This document shows, piece by piece, positions 1 through 5,642 of a stretch of 8,507 nt of DNA. The notes beneath the pieces were generated by a model. The model saw nothing but the letters and a program-made list of their open reading frames with translations, was not told where the DNA came from and made no database searches. The stretch lies in contig JAKAHW010000039.1 of the NCBI GenBank assembly GCA_021825285.1, forward strand, positions 1-8,507. The letters run 5' to 3'. Source of the DNA: a bacterium. Lineage in GTDB: Bacteria > Patescibacteria > Microgenomatia > Levybacterales > GWA1-39-11. The stretch's first letter is position 1, and every line of letters starts with the position of its first letter. Position numbers and translations under genes: made by a program.

Positions 1-720
1 AGCAGGAGTGTTGTTTGTTATTGCTGTACCCGAGCAGCTCCCGGCACCATTACAAACATCTCCTGTGGTACAGGCATTGCCGTCATTGCAGGCACTTCCG
101 GAAGTTTTATATGTGTATGAACACGAATATGTTGCACCTGAGGGCACACAGGTTCCGGAAGAATTGTAGCATTGGTTTGGCGGCGTGGTACAACTCACTC
201 CCGCACAAGGATTTGGCGTCGGGGTTGGTGTAGGCAGAGGACATGTTCCGGATCCCGGAGCACAGTAAGTACAACTTTGACAAATGTAATTATAGGCAGA
301 ATTATACCTATAATCAGTTACTCCTCCGCAAATATATAAATCATAATAGCTCCCTCCACATCCACCGCTGCATCCGCTATTGCTGAAATTACAAGTCTGA
401 CACGCATCCGTTCCGCTTGTACACAAGTTTGAACCGCACGGTTGATGTACTTCTGCGCTTCCTGCAGGAGGATAAACACAAGACCCTCCTGAACATACAT
501 AAAGATTGTTGCAAACATCTCTTCCACAACAGTAATTCGGTCCTCCGCTAAAACTACAGTTGTAAAGACAAGCAGTTCCATCGGCATAACCAGTACAGTC
601 ACATACCTGAGCGTTAGCCTTATTGGTTTTTATAAATAGGAAAAAAACTGCTAAAAGCAGTACTAAAAGAGTTGAAAAGAGGTATAAGAAACGGGATTGC
701 ACACTATTTTTTAGTTTCAT
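1..720 (-). CDS. Cys-rich secreted protein, 5' part only (runs off left edge)
   Basis: Reading the minus strand from the ATG at 718-720 gives 240 uninterrupted codons to the window edge, so the C-terminus is missing. Residues 1-37 form a classical Sec signal peptide: a basic start MKLKNSVQSR, a long hydrophobic run at 11-30, and a likely cleavage after ANA at 35-37. The mature part has 29 cysteines in about 200 residues, many as C-x2-C or C-x3-C pairs with Gly, Ser and Asn between them, which suggests a disulfide-rich extracellular fold. A Pro-Thr linker (PLPTPTPTP) near residues 161-169 separates an N-terminal Cys-rich block from a second block containing the DGNACTTGDVC type of repeat seen in large bacterial surface proteins. 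The start overlaps the end of the upstream gene by 17 bases, which suggests translational coupling. Function is unknown; a surface or adhesion role is inference. The export and Cys-rich calls are secure. Confidence 0.85.
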   Translation of the reverse strand, partial: MKLKNSVQSRFLYLFSTLLVLLLAVFFLFIKTNKANAQVCDCTGYADGTACLYNCSFSGGPNYCCGRDVCNNLYVCSGGSCVYPPAGSAEVHQPCGSNLCTSGTDACQTCNFSNSGCSGGCGGSYYDLYICGGVTDYRYNSAYNYICQSCTYCAPGSGTCPLPTPTPTPNPCAGVSCTTPPNQCYNSSGTCVPSGATYSCSYTYKTSGSACNDGNACTTGDVCNGAGSCSGTAITNNTPA

Positions 721-1252
721 TTACTACTATAAATCCATCTGCAAATATATGCTGAGTCACATCATTTGTTAATGTCCCTCTTGAAATCGTTACTCCGCCT
801 CGAAGAGTTGTCCCGACAGGAATTTGGTCAAAAGTAAGTTTTTTTCTTTTTCCGGGAGTCTCAAAATCGCCCATAAAAAGAGTGAGAGATTTTTGGAGAT
901 AAATTTTTAATCTACTCCCGTCTTTTTCAAGAGTAAAAGAATCAGCGTTTTTTTCAACTACTTTTCCTTCAACGCTTCCAAGCCATTCTGTGAATAAAGG
1001 GCTCGTCATAACTTTAGTCGGATCTGCAAAATAATTAGCGCAAGTTTTTACTACGTTTTCAGAAGTAACATTTATTGTTTTAGGAAGATTTTCAGCATTC
1101 TTGGTACTTGTAGGCTTTACGTTGGGGGTTAATAAAAACTTATCTATTGCTATTCCTACCCCTGCTCCAAGAATTAAAAAAATGATAGCAGAAAGGAAAA
1201 GTTTTCCAAAAATATCAGAAGAGTTTGTTGATGAAATATTAATGTCTGCCAT
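704..1252 (-). CDS. single-pass membrane protein of unknown function
   Basis: The product has 182 residues and I do not recognise its family. The first 17 residues are polar and rich in Ser and Asn. Residues 18-36 form one hydrophobic Gly-containing membrane segment. A linker rich in Thr, Asn and Lys follows. The C-terminal part (about 60-182) is predicted to lie outside the cell, with one cysteine at about residue 71 and a beta-rich section (VEGKVVEKNADSFTLEKDG, then FDQIPVGTTLRGG). That section resembles the small beta-barrel or OB-like domains often attached to membrane anchors in small-genome bacteria, though this is only an impression. The gene has its own promoter candidate upstream and overlaps the start of the Cys-rich secreted protein gene by 17 bases, so the two are probably cotranscribed. 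A shared envelope role is inference. Confidence 0.8.
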   Translation of the reverse strand: MADINISSTNSSDIFGKLFLSAIIFLILGAGVGIAIDKFLLTPNVKPTSTKNAENLPKTINVTSENVVKTCANYFADPTKVMTSPLFTEWLGSVEGKVVEKNADSFTLEKDGSRLKIYLQKSLTLFMGDFETPGKRKKLTFDQIPVGTTLRGGVTISRGTLTNDVTQHIFADGFIVVNETKK

Positions 1253-1292
1253 AAATCCAAAAGCACTCTATTCCTAGAATACCCTATTATAA

Positions 1293-1321
1293 TTATTATT
1301 CCAGACTTAATAGCTTGTCAA
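1293..1321 (-). promoter_or_regulatory. promoter for the membrane-protein / Cys-rich pair
   Basis: A perfect -35 box TTGACA (1316-1321) begins just after the stop codon of the upstream CAP gene. At a 17-base spacing lies TAATAA (1293-1298), a modest -10. A perfect TATAAT is present a little further on (1286-1291) but with a 24-base gap, so the exact -10 is uncertain. Between this and the ATG lies a small inverted repeat, TATTC-CTA-GAATA (1269-1281), a possible operator or chance. Confidence 0.5.
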
Positions 1322-1331
1322 GAATGAGAAT

Positions 1332-2108
1332 CTATCGCCCTGGGGGAGGAGGAGCTGGGTTAATTGCAAAATCAGCTATACATACAGCTAACGTTATAAG
1401 CTCATCGCCTGTTCTACCATAAAGCCTATTAGCGGGAACGTCTGAAACAAAACATCCGACACCTATATTTTTAGGCGTTTTTGGATCAAGTATTACTCCT
1501 CTGTGTCCCGGGCTATCCATCCAGGCTTGAACAACGGCTGCAGTCCAACCTTCTCTTTCAGCAATACCTACTGACCACCCCAAATCTTCAACTACTGGAC
1601 CTATATAGCCTTCTCTAGCTGCACGCTGGTTGGGATCCGCATCAAGATAATGAAGAGCATCTGTCGCATTCTTAAAATCTCCCTTTTCGAATACTAACTG
1701 TGCGTATTTTTCAGCTGCTTTTGTCACCTTTTGATCTATGGAAAGCGGACTAGCGCCTGCTTCTTGCCTAATCTTATTAATTAATGAAACGACAATATTT
1801 GCCCCTTCAATACTTAGTCCTTCAACTGACTGACGGTTGTCGGGTGTGGGGGTGGGTCTGATAGGAGTAGGTGTGGGTGTTGGGGGTTCCTCTGCTTTGG
1901 AAAGTCCGGGGACAACAAGCTTGTATTTCATGGCTCCTGCGTCTTTAAGCTCTTGCACGTGTTGTTCTGTAGCTGAATCTGTTGTTCCGGTATTTGTTTG
2001 GCCTTCTGCTCCTACTGCAACTGCAGCTCCACCAAGAGTAACTCCTGCTATTGCTAGTGGTACTGCAATCCTTCTGCCAACTGAATGTACAATAACTTCT
2101 TTTTTCAT
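1332..2108 (-). CDS. CAP (SCP-like) domain secreted protein, distal copy
   Basis: The product has 258 residues. Residues 11-34 form a basic-then-hydrophobic export or anchor segment (GRRIAVPLAIAG...). A Thr/Ser-rich stretch and a Pro-Thr linker (PTPTPTPIRPTPTP, about 76-89) follow. The CAP domain spans about 95-248, recognised by H153, the WMDSPGHRG motif with H202, and the closing NIGVG strand. The usual GEN motif is degenerate: E174 sits in VVEDLGW. C219 and C243 could form a disulfide. The C-terminus is a Pro run ending in Gly-Arg. CAP proteins of bacteria are extracellular and mostly of unknown activity, so no reaction can be assigned. The gene starts 17 bases after the stop of its tandem paralogue with no Shine-Dalgarno sequence, so it is probably expressed from the promoter upstream of that gene. 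The N-terminal region is nearly identical to the paralogue, but the CAP domain is strongly divergent. Confidence 0.85.
   Translation of the reverse strand: MKKEVIVHSVGRRIAVPLAIAGVTLGGAAVAVGAEGQTNTGTTDSATEQHVQELKDAGAMKYKLVVPGLSKAEEPPTPTPTPIRPTPTPDNRQSVEGLSIEGANIVVSLINKIRQEAGASPLSIDQKVTKAAEKYAQLVFEKGDFKNATDALHYLDADPNQRAAREGYIGPVVEDLGWSVGIAEREGWTAAVVQAWMDSPGHRGVILDPKTPKNIGVGCFVSDVPANRLYGRTGDELITLAVCIADFAINPAPPPPGR
1870..2078. repeat. direct repeat, copy A (CAP N-terminal coding region)
   Basis: This stretch aligns with 2679-2896 in the same orientation, with only about ten mismatches by eye and one 9-base gap (three Ala/Gly codons missing here). It encodes the export segment, the polar stretch and the start of the Pro-Thr linker of the distal CAP protein. 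Identity falls sharply on the CAP-domain side. Confidence 0.9.
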
Positions 2109-2125
2109 AAAATATCTAAACTATA

Positions 2126-2929
2126 TTATCGCCCTGGAGGAGGAGGTGGCGGAGGGGGATTTGTAGATCCGTAATCTGCAACACAGATAAACATTGGAAC
2201 CATAATGTCAGATCTCCCACCATTCATAATTCTGTTTTGGGAAACCTTGTCTACTACACATGCTGCTCCGACATTAGTCCAAAGACTACTCAATGCTGTA
2301 CCTTTGTGTCCCGGGCTTTGCATCCACCCATCAATTGCGCTTTTCACCCATGCTTCCCTATCTGTCCAAATTATTCCATAAGCTATATTTTCTCCCACCA
2401 TTGTTCCTGGAAACCCTGCCCCATTAATTCTACTTCTAGGATCACCTTTCAAACTATGGATTGTGTTAGGGTCTATACTGGTGAAATCAAGAGTATCCAT
2501 TAAAAATCTTGCATATTCTCCTGCAGCATTAGCTAAACTTTGATGTGTCGGCAAAGACGAAAGTCCTTGTTCAATCCTTTTTTGATTTAGTTTCTCATCA
2601 ATCACATTGGTACCATCTACATCTAATCCTTCTATTACCAGCCGGTTATCTGGTGTCGGGGTTGGTCTTACCGGTGTTGGTGTGGGTGTTGGGGGCTCCT
2701 CTGCTTTGGAAAGTCCGGGGACAACAAGCTTGTACTTCATGGCTCCTGCGTCTTTAAGTTCTTGCACGTGTTGCTCTGTGGCTGAATCTGTTGTTCCGGT
2801 ATTTGTTTGGCCTTCTGCGCCTGCTGCTCCTGCCGCAACTGCTGCTCCACCAAGAGTAAATCCTGCTATTGCTAGTGGTACTGCAATCCTTCTGCCTGCG
2901 CTTTTTGCTATTTCTTTAAATTCTGACAT
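2126..2929 (-). CDS. CAP (SCP-like) domain secreted protein, proximal copy
   Basis: The product has 267 residues. It begins with a short polar start, then GRRIAVPLAIAG and a hydrophobic Ala/Gly-rich segment (12-38) for export or membrane anchoring, a polar stretch, and a Pro-Thr linker (about 79-93). The CAP domain at about 98-254 keeps all hallmark positions: H158 (TIHSL), E180 in an intact GEN motif, and H208 in WMQSPGHKG. C224 and C249 may pair. The last residues are eight prolines followed by Gly-Arg, the same ending as the neighbouring paralogue. The better conserved pocket suggests this is the more typical family member. It is first in a two-gene unit, with a good promoter 40 to 70 bases upstream. 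Location outside the membrane is supported by sequence; the ligand or activity is unknown, as for most bacterial CAP proteins. Confidence 0.88.
   Translation of the reverse strand: MSEFKEIAKSAGRRIAVPLAIAGFTLGGAAVAAGAAGAEGQTNTGTTDSATEQHVQELKDAGAMKYKLVVPGLSKAEEPPTPTPTPVRPTPTPDNRLVIEGLDVDGTNVIDEKLNQKRIEQGLSSLPTHQSLANAAGEYARFLMDTLDFTSIDPNTIHSLKGDPRSRINGAGFPGTMVGENIAYGIIWTDREAWVKSAIDGWMQSPGHKGTALSSLWTNVGAACVVDKVSQNRIMNGGRSDIMVPMFICVADYGSTNPPPPPPPPGR
2679..2896. repeat. direct repeat, copy B (CAP N-terminal coding region)
   Basis: This is the partner of 1870-2078, 9 bases longer. The near identity of this block next to divergent catalytic-domain regions indicates either recent gene conversion or domain shuffling behind a fixed export module. 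Confidence 0.9.
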
Positions 2930-2969
2930 ATCTTATCGCAATACTATAGGAAATATTTACTATAAGCTT

Positions 2970-2998
2970 GGTATATCACTTAGGAGGCATTTTGTCAA
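2970..2998 (-). promoter_or_regulatory. promoter for the tandem CAP genes
   Basis: A perfect TTGACA (2993-2998) is followed 17 bases later by TATACC (2970-2975), on the minus strand. The predicted start would give a leader of about 34 bases to the ATG at 2929. No strong Shine-Dalgarno sequence precedes that ATG. The divergent metallopeptidase gene starts at 3046, so this 116-base gap holds promoters for both directions. Confidence 0.6.
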
Positions 2999-3006
2999 GA
3001 GAAATC

Positions 3007-3036
3007 TTTACTTTTGTCCTATAAATATGCTTTAAT
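3007..3036 (+). promoter_or_regulatory. candidate promoter for the Tat metallopeptidase gene
   Basis: TTTACT (3007-3012), an 18-base spacer and TTTAAT (3031-3036) preceded by an extended -10 TGC. An alternative -10 is TATAAA at 3020-3025. The first choice would place the transcript start within a few bases of the ATG at 3046, giving a leaderless message. There is no Shine-Dalgarno sequence. Confidence 0.4.
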
Positions 3037-3045
3037 CCTATTAAA

Positions 3046-4374
3046 ATGGTAGAAATTCAAGGAGAAAATCCTCATAAGTTCTCAAGAAGAACATTGCTAA
3101 AAGGCGCTATGAAAGGAGCAGGTGTCCTTGCAGCAGGCGCAATTGTCCCGCAAATTTTCTCAAGGTCGGAAGCCGAAGCGAGCTCTTCCTTGGAATTAGT
3201 TGACGGAGTGGAAACCTACGGCAACATTACTCCATTGTCAAAAGCTGAATTGGATAACCTCATAGGCGAGCTAAACCAAAACCCTAAAGAAATGCGTCCG
3301 GACACTTATTACGGAACTTTTTTTATTAAGGCAGATACATATAAAATGTTTAAGCCGGACAATCAAGAATCTTTTCAAACCTTCCTAAAAAGGCACATGG
3401 CAAAACTTAACCAAATGCTTTCCGAAGCTACTCCACCCGTTAGAACAAAAATTGAAGCGAGAAGATTGATAGTAGTTGATAATGGAGTTGAAACGCCTGT
3501 TTAACATCACTTAGGATGGAAAACCGTTGCCGGAATAGATGATTCTGACGGTTCATATACAAGCGATCGCCGTTATTTACCTAAATCTTCCGGGTATTAT
3601 GATCCATCAGCTAAAATCGATTACGGCTATTTGCACGAGACGACACATCAAATTCTTCACCTTAATGACCAATATCGGTTAGATGTTAATCCACAGGACC
3701 TGGCACCTGGCTTGCGCAATCTATTACCCGATGCCTGGAGAAAATATGTTGGCGATCAAAAAGTAGGCGTGTCCGACCAGGATTTAATGGTAAATGACGG
3801 GCCTAAGCTTCAGCAATTTAGCTCATTACAAATATCCCGAAGACCAAATCCACACGATTTTCCTACAACTTTAAAGGATTACACAGGCTGGAATCCCGAG
3901 TTTCCTGAAAGTGTATCAATGGTATTAAAATCAGGAGAAAAAGTGATTCCTTCTGACCAAGCAAAAATTTATAAATCCCAAAGAGTAACCGAAGGAATAA
4001 AAACCATTCCTGATACGCCAATTTATGTGGGAGGATTAAGTAATATTGACCCATCAATTCTTTTCACTCTTAATCAAGTACCAGATTACTGGAATCCTAC
4101 AGAAGGAACAATTGCACGGGATGAGGGCACATTACTTTTAACTGTTAGAGACGGCTCGGGAAAAACCTACTTTAGGTGGCTTGATATCAGGGATTTTAAT
4201 GTTGTAAAATGGCTAGGTCAAAACTCAATGGAGATGCAGGTGGCGACAGCAGGTGATGATCCTTACAAGTTTGACTGGAAAATAAAATACGGGGCTCCGG
4301 AACCTTCCAAGCCTCCAAAACACGAGGAGCTAAAACATAAAGCGTTTGTACAAATGGCTGCCAGCGATAAATAA
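3046..4374 (+). pseudogene. Tat-exported zincin metallopeptidase, interrupted by one in-frame TAA
   Basis: One reading frame runs for 443 codons and is broken only by TAA at 3502-3504 (codon 153). Residues 1-45 form a twin-arginine signal peptide: SRRTLLKG at 13-20, a hydrophobic stretch, and a likely cleavage after AEA at 43-45. After the stop the frame continues as good coding sequence. Codons 197-208 read HETTHQILHLND, a zinc-binding HExxH followed by His and Asp candidates for a third ligand, and about 60 residues later the phrase DLMVND could be a Met-turn, so a metzincin-like extracellular protease is plausible. The first fragment alone (152 residues) lacks the active site. No ATG or GTG offers a sensible restart; the TTG at 3631 lies inside the motif. 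A C-to-T change from CAA would explain the stop. It may be a recent nonsense mutation, strain variation, readthrough or a sequencing error. The family is not recognised by name. Confidence 0.8.
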
Positions 4375-4375
4375 A

Positions 4376-4459
4376 TTATCTTGCGGATACCACTAACTGG
4401 TGCATTAAATCCGGAAATTCTATCCCTGCGGCACGTGCCGCTTTGGGAAAAAGACTCTC
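4376..4459 (-). pseudogene. 3'-end remnant of a ddl gene
   Basis: Read on the minus strand, this gives 27 codons plus TAA, beginning ESLFPK and ending MHQLVVSAR, the same C-terminus as the complete ddl product at 7105-7188 (which ends MHQLVLSAK). Of 28 codons, the middle block is identical in DNA, and the flanks differ mainly at synonymous or conservative positions (CAG/CAA, TTA/CTC, GTG/GTT, AGA/AAA). Homology stops abruptly upstream of the ESL codons. Its stop codon faces the metallopeptidase stop with one base between. It has no start and is not expressed as a protein. It is best read as the original ddl 3' end left behind when the adjacent cassette entered. Confidence 0.88.
4398..4453. 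repeat. 56-base perfect direct repeat, left copy (attachment-site-like)
   Basis: This is identical over 56 bases to 7127-7182, in the same orientation and 2729 bases apart. It contains a 14-base perfect palindrome at 4428-4441. The position at the 3' end of a protein-coding gene, with one complete and one remnant copy, matches the pattern left by site-specific integration. Confidence 0.93.
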
Positions 4460-4496
4460 TATAAAAATCTCACTCCTCTTCAAAAACATTAATTAT

Positions 4497-4525
4497 TTGT
4501 CTAGGAAATTAGAAAAGAGTAAAAT
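4497..4525 (+). promoter_or_regulatory. promoter for the HExxH protein gene
   Basis: TTGTCT (4497-4502), a 17-base spacer and TAAAAT (4520-4525) lie 14 bases before the ATG at 4540. The leader would be about 8 bases. An AGGA eight bases before the ATG may help initiation. The distance from -10 to ATG equals that of the radical SAM promoter at the other end of the cassette. Confidence 0.55.
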
Positions 4526-4539
4526 ACAGGAAAATCCAT

Positions 4540-5406
4540 ATGAACGAATATAATTATCTAGCCACGAAAGAGGATTTTGAAGCTATTGAGGAAGGAATAA
4601 AAACTGTTTGGAGCAAAAATTTATCTTTTATTTTCAGAGATAAAAAATTAATAACGGATACTCTTATTGTGTCCTTTGATTCAAAATATATTTATTTTTG
4701 GACAAACAGGAAGATTCCGAAGCTTAAAGTTTTTCCCTGTAGCTTAAAGCATTTTTACGCATATATCATTCCTCATAGCAATAGCTTTCCCGAAAATGAA
4801 AGGCTTGGATGGCATACAGGCAACTTAAATCCCATTATATTGAGCGCGCTCCCTTCTATTTTTAAGCAAAATGATTTTGATTTACCCAAAATCTCAGGAA
4901 GTCTCATGGGAGATTTTATCAATGTTCAGAAAAAAATAAAGAGGCACAGCACTAATCCGTATACCACCCGCGGGAGCTATCTTGCTACTCTCGTCCATGA
5001 GTTTGCTCACGTATATTTTAATCAACATAAACTTTGGTGGTACTCAAATAAAGAAACCAATATAAGCTCATTAAATAAAGCTTTGCAGTTGTATAAAAAT
5101 AAGAAAATAGACAATGTTGAAATTCCACTACCCTCTCCCTTTTTTCTTTCCGAAGTATTTGCTTTTTGCGCAGATTATACGGCTGCGAGTATTTTTTGGC
5201 CTGAACATAAAAAAGACATAGATAATAAGAATATTAAAACAATTGAGGAATTAATAAGAAAAGAGAAAACTTTAAATCTTAACGAAGAAAACTCTACTCT
5301 TAATGAAAGAGAGCCTCACAATATAGCTTTTGTTTTTGGAAAAATTCTAGTTGAATCGTTTCCAAAAACTTGGCCAAAGAAAATATTGACCCAAAAATTC
5401 CTTTAG
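4540..5406 (+). CDS. HExxH zinc-peptidase-like cytosolic protein
   Basis: The product has 288 residues, with no signal peptide or membrane segment, so it is probably cytosolic. HEFAH at 153-157, inside a hydrophobic helix (LATLVHEFAHVYF), is a zinc-metallopeptidase motif with two His ligands and catalytic Glu154. About 48 residues later LSEVFAFCADY offers E205 as a third, gluzincin-type ligand; this spacing fits but is not proof. The N-terminal 140 residues look like a mixed alpha/beta region of no family I recognise. The gene is convergent with the RiPP precursor gene, 10 bases between stops, and lies inside the same cassette. A role as leader peptidase, or as an immunity or regulatory protease for the peptide, is a reasonable hypothesis drawn only from context. 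DNA is visibly very AT-rich. Confidence 0.8.
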   Translation: MNEYNYLATKEDFEAIEEGIKTVWSKNLSFIFRDKKLITDTLIVSFDSKYIYFWTNRKIPKLKVFPCSLKHFYAYIIPHSNSFPENERLGWHTGNLNPIILSALPSIFKQNDFDLPKISGSLMGDFINVQKKIKRHSTNPYTTRGSYLATLVHEFAHVYFNQHKLWWYSNKETNISSLNKALQLYKNKKIDNVEIPLPSPFFLSEVFAFCADYTAASIFWPEHKKDIDNKNIKTIEELIRKEKTLNLNEENSTLNEREPHNIAFVFGKILVESFPKTWPKKILTQKFL

Positions 5407-5436
5407 CTCCCAAACTTTACCGAGTAAATTGGGGAG
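5407..5436. terminator. hairpin between convergent genes (possible bidirectional terminator)
   Basis: CTCCC (5407-5411) can pair with GGGAG (5432-5436), and an inner TTTAC-CGA-GTAAA stem sits between them with one or two unpaired bases. The hairpin covers the stop codon of the precursor peptide gene and lies just after the stop of the HExxH gene. On the minus strand a run of five T follows about 10 bases later; there is none on the plus strand. A weak candidate. Confidence 0.35.
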
Positions 5437-5617
5437 AGCATGATGGAACTCGTGGAACACAAGGACTATTGGGGAAACACCCTTCAGTTCTAGGACTACA
5501 TACAACTCTTGGATCACACATTTGCGTATTTGGTGAACAAGGAACAGGCGGGTATTCACTTTTAATAGTCGTTGATCGTGTTACTAAAGTTATCTCTGGT
5601 CTATCTATTTCTAGCAT
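5417..5617 (-). CDS. putative RiPP precursor peptide, six Cys-x-Pro units
   Basis: This small product (66 residues) has a leader-like N-terminus (about 1-26, MLEIDRPEITLVTRSTTIKS, no Cys) and a Cys-rich core. Cysteines are at 27, 34, 40, 47, 53 and 60: spacings alternate 7, 6, 7, 6, 7, so the core is three units of 13 residues with two Cys each. Every Cys is followed two positions later by Pro (CSPN, CDPR, CSPR, CFPN, CVPR, CSPQ), and the next residue is always Asn, Arg or Gln. The gene lies 25 bases after the radical SAM/SPASM gene on the same strand, with a very strong ribosome binding site, which supports a real, highly made peptide. Six Cys in a short core recalls SCIFF and freyrasin-type ranthipeptide precursors, but the C-x-P repeat is not one I know. 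Modification to thioethers is inference. An overlapping plus-strand frame is judged spurious. Confidence 0.82.
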   Translation of the reverse strand: MLEIDRPEITLVTRSTTIKSEYPPVPCSPNTQMCDPRVVCSPRTEGCFPNSPCVPRVPSCSPQFTR

Positions 5618-5620
5618 ATT

Positions 5621-5631
5621 TCACCTCCTTT
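5621..5631 (-). promoter_or_regulatory. near-perfect Shine-Dalgarno site of the precursor peptide
   Basis: AAAGGAGGTGA on the minus strand matches the common bacterial anti-Shine-Dalgarno tail over 11 bases. GGAGG lies 6 bases before the ATG at 5617, the optimal distance. It fixes the start of the 66-residue peptide and contrasts with the other genes here, which have weak or no such sites. Confidence 0.92.
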
Positions 5632-5642
5632 CAAATTTATAA

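Noticed and set aside
318..602. Minus-strand 94-codon frame within the Cys-rich protein
   Set aside because: It lies in a different frame of the same strand from the signal-peptide-bearing 240-codon reading, which has a start, signal peptide and consistent Cys pattern.
1837..2166. Plus-strand open frame opposite the distal CAP gene
   Set aside because: It is antisense to a well-supported coding repeat; the similar frame opposite the other CAP gene (2607-3035) exists only because the underlying DNA is duplicated.
2982..2992. AGGAGG followed by TTG on the plus strand
   Set aside because: It would encode only about 10 codons before TAA and lies inside the promoter region of the CAP genes.
3631..4374. 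Separate gene starting at TTG 3631
   Set aside because: The TTG falls immediately before the HExxH histidine and in frame with the upstream Tat-signal half, so it is the continuation of one interrupted gene.
5370..5642. Plus-strand 90-codon frame across the precursor peptide
   Set aside because: It overlaps the end of the HExxH gene and has no ribosome site; the minus-strand peptide has a near-perfect site and a regular Cys pattern.
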